The position numbers and the translations under genes are program-made. Shown piece by piece: positions 1-6,184 of a DNA stretch of 17,772 nt. The notes below the pieces were generated by a model. It was not told the DNA's origin, ran no database searches, and saw only the letters and a program-made list of their open reading frames with translations. The stretch's first letter is position 1. Every line of letters begins with the position of its first letter. The stretch spans positions 1 to 17,772 of the forward strand of contig CBFHNK010000033.1 of the NCBI GenBank assembly GCA_965657195.1, given 5' to 3'. This stretch comes from TMED14 sp965657195. Lineage in GTDB: Bacteria > Bacteroidota > Bacteroidia > Flavobacteriales > Schleiferiaceae.

Positions 1-308
1 CGGCCTCGGCACACATCGCTTGGTCCATCGTCCACGGCCTCAACACGGCCAATGCCCCGCACGGCAAGGCCCTACTCAGCGGCGGCGGAGCCCGCAACGC
101 CCACCTCGTGCGCCAACTGCGCCAAATCGCCCCCGAATGGGACTGGATCGTGGCCCAAAAAGACATTCTCGAATCTAAAGAAGCCCTCGCCTTCGCTTAT
201 ATGGGTCTGCTGCGCCTGCGCAACGAACCCAATGTCCTGGCAAGCTATGCCGGAGGTCAAATTGACGGATGCGACGGCACGGTGTTTGGCAAATTCGACA
301 AAACCTAA
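1..308 (+). CDS. anmK: Anhydro-N-acetylmuramic acid kinase, C-terminal part (gene starts before the window)
   Basis: This is the 3' end of a gene whose reading frame is already open at base 3. AnmK phosphorylates and opens 1,6-anhydro-MurNAc, feeding recycled cell-wall sugar into the MurNAc-6-phosphate pool in the cytoplasm. The visible 101 or so residues carry a glycine-rich segment (LSGGGARNAHLV) matching the GGGA.N loop of the sugar-kinase fold. They also carry the family's C-terminal signature: ESKEALAFAYMGLLRL corresponds to the usual 'KEALxFAxLGxLRL', followed by an asparagine and a G..DG.DG tail. An internal ATG at 108 opens the same frame but lies inside the conserved loop region, so it is not the start. 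The stop is TAA at 306-308. The identification rests on these motifs only, since the N-terminal two thirds are outside the window. Confidence 0.88.
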   Translation, partial: ASAHIAWSIVHGLNTANAPHGKALLSGGGARNAHLVRQLRQIAPEWDWIVAQKDILESKEALAFAYMGLLRLRNEPNVLASYAGGQIDGCDGTVFGKFDKT

Positions 309-371
309 CCTAAGTCACTAAAAAACTTAACCATTCGCGCCTAAATTGGCCACCGAATAAACTCCCTCCCC

Positions 372-1682
372 ATGTATACCCTGATGATTGCCCTCTTTGT
401 GCTCGGCTACGCCGCCATTGCCTTTGAGCACACCATTAAAATCGACAAAGCAGCCTCGGCACTCATCACCGGCGTGGTCCTTTGGGCGGTGTATGTCCTC
501 AGCGGAGCCGACATTCACGACACCGAGCACCATCTCCTCGAACACTTGAGTGAAATCGCGTCCATCCTCTTCTTCTTGCTCGGAGCCATGACCATCGTCG
601 AAGTCGTCGATGCCCACGAGGGCTTCTCGGTGATCACTGACCGGATTCGCACCACCAAACCTGTGGTTTTGCTGTGGATTCTCGCGTGGCTGACCTTTTT
701 CATGTCGGCGATTCTCGACAACTTGACGACGTCCATTGTCATGGTTTCGCTCCTTCGCAAGCTCATCAAGGACCAAAACATGCGCTGGCTCTTTGGCGGC
801 GTGATCGTCATTGCGGCCAACTCGGGCGGAGCCTGGTCCCCTATCGGCGACGTCACCACCACGATGCTGTGGATCGGCGGCTTTGTGTCCACCGGAAACA
901 TTATAACCTACATCTTCTTACCCTCGGTAGCGGTACTGCTTGCTCCCCTGCTCTACCTGACCTTCACCCTCAAAGGCAGTATTGAACGCCCCGATGAGGC
1001 TGTCTCACACAGCACGCACGACACCGTGTCGCAACGCGATAAAATGACGGCACTTCTTGTCGGGGTGGGTGGACTCCTCTTTGTTCCGGTATTCAAAACG
1101 GTCACGCACCTTCCGCCATTTATGGGAATGATGCTCAGCCTCGGAATCATGTGGGTCGTGACCGACCTCTTGCACCGCCGTAAAAATGCTGAAACGCGCC
1201 ATGAATTCGGTGTTCTCGGAGTCATTCGCCGAATTGATACGCCTTCCGTACTCTTCTTCCTCGGTATCCTTTTGGCCGTGGCCAGCCTTCAAACTGCCGG
1301 ACAACTTCGCGACTTAGCCGGAGTCCTCGATACCTCAATCGGCACTACCACCGAGTCCGGAATTTACCTTGTCGGCGGCATCATTGGTCTTTTGAGTGCC
1401 ATTGTCGACAACGTTCCGCTTGTCGCCGCCGCCATGGGCATGTACGACATGGTTCCCGGGACCTTCTTTGCCCAAGATGACTTCTTTTGGAAGTACCTGG
1501 CCTTCACTGCCGGCACCGGCGGTTCCGTGCTGATTATCGGCTCTGCTGCCGGCGTCGCGGTAATGGGCCTCGAACGCATCCCCTTTGGATGGTACCTCAA
1601 GCGCATCTCGTTCTTGGCCCTTCTCGGCTACTTTGCGGGTATTGCGGTGTACGCCATCCAACGTTGGATTATCTTCGGTTGA
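372..1682 (+). CDS. nhaD: NhaD-type Na+/H+ antiporter
   Basis: This is a 436-residue polytopic inner-membrane protein of the ion-transporter superfamily, expected to expel Na+ (or Li+) in exchange for protons. It is hydrophobic almost throughout, with roughly a dozen membrane segments. It has the two inverted Asp-Asn motifs expected of a two-repeat transporter: SAILDNLTTSIVM near residues 112-124 and SAIVDNVPLVAAAMGMY near 342-358. It also has ANSGGAWSPIGDVTTTMLW near 149-167 and a glycine/serine-rich TAGTGGSVLIIGSAAG near 379-394, which are the paired re-entrant regions of NhaD. Its length fits the family. A polar loop with many His, Asp and Thr residues (about 205-224) separates the halves. 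The ATG at 372 is chosen because the first membrane helix follows at once. The 63-bp gap before it shows no Shine-Dalgarno sequence and no clear promoter match. It lies 54 bp before exbB on the same strand. Confidence 0.9.
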   Translation: MYTLMIALFVLGYAAIAFEHTIKIDKAASALITGVVLWAVYVLSGADIHDTEHHLLEHLSEIASILFFLLGAMTIVEVVDAHEGFSVITDRIRTTKPVVLLWILAWLTFFMSAILDNLTTSIVMVSLLRKLIKDQNMRWLFGGVIVIAANSGGAWSPIGDVTTTMLWIGGFVSTGNIITYIFLPSVAVLLAPLLYLTFTLKGSIERPDEAVSHSTHDTVSQRDKMTALLVGVGGLLFVPVFKTVTHLPPFMGMMLSLGIMWVVTDLLHRRKNAETRHEFGVLGVIRRIDTPSVLFFLGILLAVASLQTAGQLRDLAGVLDTSIGTTTESGIYLVGGIIGLLSAIVDNVPLVAAAMGMYDMVPGTFFAQDDFFWKYLAFTAGTGGSVLIIGSAAGVAVMGLERIPFGWYLKRISFLALLGYFAGIAVYAIQRWIIFG

Positions 1683-1691
1683 TAACTCGCG

Positions 1692-1736
1692 GACTTCGGC
1701 ACTGAATTTGTTCCGAAGTCTTCGGAATTTAGTGCC
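1692..1736 (+). promoter_or_regulatory. Alternative hairpins between nhaD and exbB
   Basis: The 54-bp gap can form two competing structures. Structure A pairs 1698-1708 (GGCACTGAATT) with 1726-1736 (AATTTAGTGCC), 11 pairs with one G-U. An inner 5-bp stem (1713-1717 with 1721-1725, loop 1718-1720) stacks next to it, with a 4-nt bulge on the left side. Structure B pairs 1692-1699 (GACTTCGG) with 1713-1720 (CCGAAGTC), eight perfect pairs with a 13-nt loop. The two share bases and cannot coexist. The right arm of A touches the exbB start codon at 1737. There is no U-run, so this is not a standard intrinsic terminator. The pairings are seen directly; a regulatory role is an inference. Confidence 0.5.
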
Positions 1737-2444
1737 ATGAACATGCCTTTTCTTCAAATTGAACTTCCGGCCGAGTCGGCCCCCATTACTGCGGCCCCTG
1801 AGGTCACGACCAAAACCTTGAGCATTCTCGACCTGATGATTTCAGGCGGAATCGGCGGGCAGCTCATTATGGGCACCATGCTCGTACTGTCGGTCCTCGC
1901 GGTCTACCTCTTTGTCAACCGCCTCTCTGCGATCCGCCGTGCCGACAAGCTCGACGCCCAATTCATGCGCGACATCAAGGACTTCATCGCAAGCGGCAAC
2001 ATGCAGTCGGCAATCAATACCTGTGAGCGCAGCGACACCCCAGTCGGCCGCATGATTCTCAAGGGCATCAAGCGCATTGGCAAGCCCCTATCCGACATTT
2101 CGGCGTCCGTTGAAAACCAAGGCAAGCTCGAAATTCAGCTCCTCGAGCGCAACATGCCCTACCTCGCGACCATTGCGGGTGGCGCTCCGATGATCGGATT
2201 CCTCGGAACCGTAATCGGCATGGTCCTCTCGTTCGGTGAAATGGCCAACGCCGGAGCCGGAGTTCAAATCGACATGCTCGCCGAGGGTATCTACGTCGCC
2301 ATGACCACGACCGTCGCGGGTTTGATTGTGGGTATCGCAGCCTACTTTGGCTACAACTACCTCGTGATGCGGGTCGACGCCGTGATCTACAAAATGGAGG
2401 TGAGCGCCACCGAGTTCCTCGACCTGCTCCACGAACCCATTTAA
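1737..2444 (+). CDS. exbB: MotA/TolQ/ExbB-family proton channel protein
   Basis: This is a 235-residue inner-membrane protein. With ExbD it should form the proton-driven motor that energises TonB and, through it, outer-membrane receptors. Three membrane segments are visible at about residues 41-60, 146-166 and 189-210, with a long cytoplasmic stretch between the first two, as in ExbB. The conserved block IGFLGTVIGMVLSF (about 153-166) corresponds to the family's GLLGTV.GM motif on helix 2, and AMTTTVAGLIVGIAAY (188-203) to helix 3, including its threonine/glycine face. The first about 30 residues are a polar extension typical of Bacteroidota members. Start: ATG 1737, with a second in-frame ATG at 1743; the first abuts a strong hairpin arm. 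It is followed after 3 nt by exbD, so the two are almost certainly co-translated. Confidence 0.9.
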   Translation: MNMPFLQIELPAESAPITAAPEVTTKTLSILDLMISGGIGGQLIMGTMLVLSVLAVYLFVNRLSAIRRADKLDAQFMRDIKDFIASGNMQSAINTCERSDTPVGRMILKGIKRIGKPLSDISASVENQGKLEIQLLERNMPYLATIAGGAPMIGFLGTVIGMVLSFGEMANAGAGVQIDMLAEGIYVAMTTTVAGLIVGIAAYFGYNYLVMRVDAVIYKMEVSATEFLDLLHEPI

Positions 2445-2447
2445 GCC

Positions 2448-2840
2448 ATGAACCTCAAAAGCCGCAGCAAAGTATCTGCAGAATTCAGCATGTCGTCCAT
2501 GACGGACCTCGTGTTTCTCTTGCTGATCTTTTTCATGCTTACCTCGACGCTTGTGACCAGCAGCGCCCTTGATGTCATTTTGCCCAAGAGCAAAGCCCAG
2601 AGCGTCAACAAGGCGCAGATCACGGTAACCATCACTCCCGAGCTCGAAGTGAGCGTCAACGAGGACGTCATTCCCGTGGATCAGGTTGAAGCACGCATTC
2701 TTGCCCTCGCCAACGGAGATCCCGAATCGGTAATCATTTTGCGCGCGGATGAGTCGGTTCCGACCGGCGAAACCGTGCGCATCATGGACATGGCCTACCG
2801 CAACCGCCTTAAAATGGTGCTCGCCACCGATCCCCGATAA
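2448..2840 (+). CDS. exbD: ExbD/TolR-family biopolymer transport protein
   Basis: This is a 130-residue protein with a short cytoplasmic N-terminus, one membrane helix (about residues 18-38) and a periplasmic domain. The helix carries the essential aspartate of the family: MTDLVFLLLIFFML, with Asp20 in the position that carries protons through the ExbB channel. The periplasmic part (about 40-130) has the ExbD/TolR pattern, including a segment ending VIILRADESVPTGETVRIMDMAYRN. In this segment the 'hR.D...p....v..hmd' pattern is typical. The start lies three bases after the exbB stop and the gene ends six bases before the tonB-like gene, so ExbB, ExbD and the TonB-like protein should be made together. 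It could serve a TolQR-like envelope role instead of a TonB role; the downstream partner favours TonB. Confidence 0.9.
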   Translation: MNLKSRSKVSAEFSMSSMTDLVFLLLIFFMLTSTLVTSSALDVILPKSKAQSVNKAQITVTITPELEVSVNEDVIPVDQVEARILALANGDPESVIILRADESVPTGETVRIMDMAYRNRLKMVLATDPR

Positions 2841-2846
2841 GTCGCA

Positions 2847-3632
2847 ATGGCTCACGGACCCCAGCACGACAAAAAAGACCAGCGCCGAGGCGTCATTACG
2901 ACGTTTTCGGTGCATGCGCTGTTGCTGCTGCTGTTTGCCTTTTTTGGCATCTCGTACCAAGACCCGCCGCCCGAGTACGGAATCCCCGTAAACTTTGGCA
3001 ACTCGCTCGACGGATCCGGTGACGATGCCGCCGCACCCGAGGGAGCAGAGCAGCCGCAGGCTCCGACCGAGGCAGTGACCGCCGAAACAGAGGCCACCAC
3101 GCAGGACGTCGTCGACGCCCCTTCGGTCTCGAGCGAAAAGCCCAAAAAGCCCGTTGAAAAACCCGTAGAAAAGCCTGCAGAAAAGCCCGTTGAGAAGCCC
3201 AAACCTTCCAACGAACTATCGAACCGCCTGAGCAACTTTGGTAAGCCGGGCGACAGTCCCACCGGAACCGGAACCGGCCAAGGCAGCACCACCGGCGGAG
3301 GCGACCAAGGCGCCGCCAACGGTTCCGGCGAAGGCAACGGCACGGGCGGAACCGGCAACCGCGGAGACTACCAGCTGGGCAATCGCTCGGCGCTCGAACG
3401 ACCCAAGCCCCGCTACGACTGCGAGGGTGATGGCGTCGTAGTTGTCAAAGTCTACGTGGACCGCAGCGGTATCGTTCGCCGCGTGGAAGGTGGCCAAAAG
3501 GGTTCGACCACAGCAGACGCCTGCTTGATCAAGCGGGCCGAAGAGGCGGCCCTTAAGACCCGTTGGCAGGGCGACGCAGCGGCCCTCGAGCTGCAGGTCG
3601 GAACCATTCGCTACAACTTCCAGCGAACCTAA
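2847..3632 (+). CDS. tonB: TonB/TolA-like energy transducer
   Basis: This is a 261-residue protein with the layout of a TonB-type transducer. It has a charged N-terminus (to about 15), a single membrane helix about 16-36 rich in Leu/Phe and containing the Ser-His pair expected to contact ExbB/ExbD, an acidic Ala/Glu/Thr segment (60-97), a Lys-Pro-Val-Glu repeat (98-118), and a Gly/Thr/Ser-rich segment (137-172). The C-terminal folded domain (about 180-261) ends VGTIRYNFQRT, a pattern common in Bacteroidota TonB C-domains. Two cysteines, 192 and 226, lie in this periplasmic domain and could form a disulfide. It should span the periplasm and pass energy from ExbB-ExbD to outer-membrane proteins. 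A TolA-like role is possible, since the motor proteins of both systems look alike. The start is 6 nt after the exbD stop; the stop is 3 nt before folC. Confidence 0.82.
   Translation: MAHGPQHDKKDQRRGVITTFSVHALLLLLFAFFGISYQDPPPEYGIPVNFGNSLDGSGDDAAAPEGAEQPQAPTEAVTAETEATTQDVVDAPSVSSEKPKKPVEKPVEKPAEKPVEKPKPSNELSNRLSNFGKPGDSPTGTGTGQGSTTGGGDQGAANGSGEGNGTGGTGNRGDYQLGNRSALERPKPRYDCEGDGVVVVKVYVDRSGIVRRVEGGQKGSTTADACLIKRAEEAALKTRWQGDAAALELQVGTIRYNFQRT
3138..3200 (+). repeat. Lys-Pro-Val-Glu coding repeat in the TonB-like gene
   Basis: Five imperfect 12-base units, in the pattern 'gaa aag/aaa ccc gtt/gta', encode KPKKPVEKPVEKPAEKPVEKPK at residues 98-119. This is the stiff periplasm-spanning spacer seen in TonB proteins. 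It is followed downstream (about 3255-3362) by a second low-complexity tract encoding Gly/Thr/Ser/Asn. The repeat number may vary between strains, which would change the reach of the protein; that is an inference. Confidence 0.75.
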
Positions 3633-3635
3633 GTC

Positions 3636-4904
3636 ATGAACCGTTTTGACGAAGCCTGCGACTGGCTCGTCCAGCGGTTGCCCATGTTTCAACGGCAGGG
3701 AGGCACCCCCGCGACCTACCGCCTTGATTTGAGCAAAACGGTGACCTGGCTGGAGCGGCTCGGCAACCCCCAGCTCGCCTACCCCTGCATCCACGTGGCC
3801 GGAACCAACGGAAAGGGTTCCACCTGCCATATGCTCGCCAGCATCTTTCACGAAACAGGCAAGGTGGTCGGCCTGCACACCTCGCCCCACATGCTCGATT
3901 TGCGCGAACGCTTTCGGGTGGGCGGACGCCTCGTTCCCGAGCGCTGGGTGGCTGACTTCGTGGATGCCCACCGTGCTGACATTATTGAGCTCGAGCTGAG
4001 TTTTTTTGAGGCCACGGTCGGAATGGCCTTTGCCGCCTTTCGCGATGCCAAAGTCGACATAGCCATCATCGAGGTAGGCATGGGCGGACGCCTTGATTCT
4101 ACCAACGTCATCACACCACTCGTATCTATAGTAACCAGCATCGGCCTTGACCACATGGCCTTTTTGGGCCCAGACCGGGCGAGCATCGCCCGAGAAAAGG
4201 CCGGAATTTTCAAGCCCAAGGTGATGGCTATCGTCGGCGAATCCGATCCCGAGATTTTACCCGTTTTTAACGAAGTGGCTGCCTCGCTTGACCGATGCAC
4301 CGTCTACCCGATTGGCCCGTTCGACGAAGTTTTCCCCACAGATCTACAGGGCGACTACCAAGTGAAGAACGCACGCACCGCGATTATGGCTGCCCGAGTG
4401 GCCAAGCCCAGCATTCACGACCATCAGATTCGGCGCGGTCTCCTTCGGGTGGTTGCCAACACGGGGCTTCGCGGGCGGTGGGACGTGCTCGAAGAAGGGA
4501 ATCCACTCGTCGTGGCCGATTCCGCGCACAACGCGCACGGATGGGTTCCGGTGATGAAGCAGTGGAACCGGATGCGCGCTGGACTGAATTCCGCCATGGT
4601 GCTCGGGGTGGTGAGCGACAAAGACACTGACGATATGGTGGCGCATGTTCCCCAGGAATGTACGATTTATGCCTGCGCACCGGCGATTCCTCGGGCGCTG
4701 CCCGTCGAAGAATGGAGCCAGCGTCTGCGCGCTGCAGGACGCAATGTGGTGGAATGCAGTTCTGTCGCCGATGCGATCAATCGCGCCAAGGCCGACGGAT
4801 TTAGGGCGATTTATGTGGGCGGATCGAGTTTTGTCGTTGCCGACACCTTGGCCGCCTACAGGGACGGACTGGTCAGCAGTCGGCGCTCAGCCTCAAGGGA
4901 CTGA
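3636..4904 (+). CDS. folC: Folylpolyglutamate synthase / dihydrofolate synthase
   Basis: This is a 422-residue Mur-ligase-family enzyme that adds glutamate to dihydropteroate and/or extends the glutamate tail of folates in the cytoplasm, using ATP. The P-loop HVAGTNGKGSTCHML lies near residues 53-67. The ATP/Mg-binding stretch IIEVGMGGRLDSTNVI (about 144-159), TSIGLDHMAFLG (about 167-178) and the Mur C-domain motif VVADSAHNAHG (about 290-300) all match FolC; the DSAHN form replaces the commoner DGAHN. Start ATG 3636 is three bases after the tonB-like stop and gives a normal N-terminus. The last ten or so codons run beyond the conserved GGSSFVVAD block and overlap the 3' end of the opposite-strand tolC-like gene by 49 bp. 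pabB, an earlier folate-pathway gene, lies at the other end of the window but in a different operon. Confidence 0.95.
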   Translation: MNRFDEACDWLVQRLPMFQRQGGTPATYRLDLSKTVTWLERLGNPQLAYPCIHVAGTNGKGSTCHMLASIFHETGKVVGLHTSPHMLDLRERFRVGGRLVPERWVADFVDAHRADIIELELSFFEATVGMAFAAFRDAKVDIAIIEVGMGGRLDSTNVITPLVSIVTSIGLDHMAFLGPDRASIAREKAGIFKPKVMAIVGESDPEILPVFNEVAASLDRCTVYPIGPFDEVFPTDLQGDYQVKNARTAIMAARVAKPSIHDHQIRRGLLRVVANTGLRGRWDVLEEGNPLVVADSAHNAHGWVPVMKQWNRMRAGLNSAMVLGVVSDKDTDDMVAHVPQECTIYACAPAIPRALPVEEWSQRLRAAGRNVVECSSVADAINRAKADGFRAIYVGGSSFVVADTLAAYRDGLVSSRRSASRD

Positions 4905-6184
4905 AGCTTGGCCGAGGTGAGCGTTCGCTTTTGAACGGCCTCGAGGTACTTCGTTTCGCGGCTAGCCAAAATGAACATGGTGCTCTCTCCGAGGGCAAAA
5001 CGACGGCGCTCCTGCTGAAGCAACGCGTAGGCAGCTGTTTCAGAGGCCGTAAGCGCCTTGAGTTCGGCATCAAGTGCCTGCACCTGCTGGGCAAGTTGGA
5101 CCCGTACAATGTCGAACTGATTCTGGGTGGCCGTTGCATTGGCCTGAGCGGCACGAAGTCGCGCTTGGGCTCCGGCCAACTCGGCGCGCGCCTTTTGGTT
5201 GAACAGCGGCACGGTCAGACCGACCTTCCACTGCACGGATTCGGGGTTCCAGGCGCTTCCGCCCCACTGTAGCATGCGGTAGTCTACGTACGGAGCCGGC
5301 AGCCACTGCGCCCACGCGGTGGTCGTGGCCAGGCGTTCACGGCGTAGGGCGGAATTCACCATCTCCAATTCAGGGATGCTACTTGCCTCTAGCCGTGAAG
5401 TTCCAAGCACGACGGGGAGCGACTGCGGCCTCATTCCCGTGAGGACGACACCTGTGGTGTCTGCACCGCGGAGCAGTTGTTCGACATCAGCGATGGCGCC
5501 CGCAGTCAAGTTGGCCTGCTTGGCGGCGTCCGCCCTGCGGTCCACCCACGACAGGTAAGCCTCAAGCGTATCCATTTCGCTGCGCTCCCCGAGGCGAAAG
5601 GCTTCGCGAACCAACCGTAGCCGCTCCGCGGCGACCGCAAGGGCCTCATCGACGGCTCCCTGAACTTCTGATTGAGCCTGCCAAAAGGTGTAGACCTTCA
5701 CAGCGTTTAGAATAGCCTTACGCTCGGTACGGTCGAGTTTCGCCTCGGCGATTTCAAGGTTGCGCGTGCTTGCACCCCACTCGTACTGTCGGTCGCTAAA
5801 AATGAGTGCGCCGCCCAAGGGAGCCGAGATTCCCAAATTGACAAGGCCCTCTGTGGGGGTTTTGCGTTCGGGGTTAATGAAGGCGCCCGTGCCCTGGGCG
5901 GCTCCGCCCACAAGGTCGATTCCGCCAGGAAGCCCCACGCGCGCCTCAGCGCGATCGAGACGGTACTGCAAGTCGTTGCCGTAGTCTTTACCCTCACTCG
6001 AGAGGTTGACCCTGGGCTCAAAGGCGGCGAATGCCGACATTCGCTTGGCGCGCGCCTCAGCGACCTTGGCTTCAGCGACGCGTACGTCTTGTGCGCGTTC
6101 CACCGACGTGGCGACAAACTCGCTCCAGGCCATGGTTTGCCCCATCGCTGGAACTACTACCAGCCAAAGCAACAGCGCACGCAT
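4856..6184 (-). CDS. TolC-family outer-membrane efflux/secretion channel
   Basis: This is a 442-residue protein. An N-terminal signal peptide (MRALLLWLVVVPAMGQ) is followed by long amphipathic, Ala/Glu/Arg-rich helices with coiled-coil periodicity. These alternate with short strand-like segments, the pattern of the outer-membrane efflux protein family. Examples are the helix around residues 20-55 (SVERAQDVRVAEAKVAEARA) and its second-half counterpart (LAGAQARLRAAQANATATQN, about 340-360). The length is normal. It should form a trimeric channel through the outer membrane and the periplasm that docks with the adaptor part of the gene upstream. Its start codon overlaps that gene's stop (TAATG at 6186-6182), which implies translational coupling. 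Its 3' end overlaps folC by 49 bp. The substrate cannot be read from the sequence. Confidence 0.88.
   Translation of the reverse strand: MRALLLWLVVVPAMGQTMAWSEFVATSVERAQDVRVAEAKVAEARAKRMSAFAAFEPRVNLSSEGKDYGNDLQYRLDRAEARVGLPGGIDLVGGAAQGTGAFINPERKTPTEGLVNLGISAPLGGALIFSDRQYEWGASTRNLEIAEAKLDRTERKAILNAVKVYTFWQAQSEVQGAVDEALAVAAERLRLVREAFRLGERSEMDTLEAYLSWVDRRADAAKQANLTAGAIADVEQLLRGADTTGVVLTGMRPQSLPVVLGTSRLEASSIPELEMVNSALRRERLATTTAWAQWLPAPYVDYRMLQWGGSAWNPESVQWKVGLTVPLFNQKARAELAGAQARLRAAQANATATQNQFDIVRVQLAQQVQALDAELKALTASETAAYALLQQERRRFALGESTMFILASRETKYLEAVQKRTLTSAKLQSLEAERRLLTSPSL

Noticed and set aside
311..329. Possible hairpin TAAGT/ACTTA after anmK
   Set aside because: Only five A/T-rich pairs and no following U-run; too weak to call a terminator.
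1692..1736. Intrinsic terminator of nhaD
   Set aside because: The stems are good, but there is no U-run and the arm ends at the exbB start codon; described as an alternative-hairpin element instead.
2088..2960. Minus-strand open frame of 290 codons across exbB, exbD and the tonB-like gene
   Set aside because: It is His/Gly-rich with no motifs and crosses three well-supported genes; judged a shadow frame.
3138..3200. CRISPR-like or satellite repeat
   Set aside because: The repeat is in frame and encodes the Lys-Pro-Val-Glu spacer of a TonB-like protein; there are no spacers.
3216..4154. Minus-strand open frame of 312 codons across the tonB-like and folC genes
   Set aside because: It has no domain or signal and spans a junction of two well-supported genes on the other strand; judged a shadow frame.
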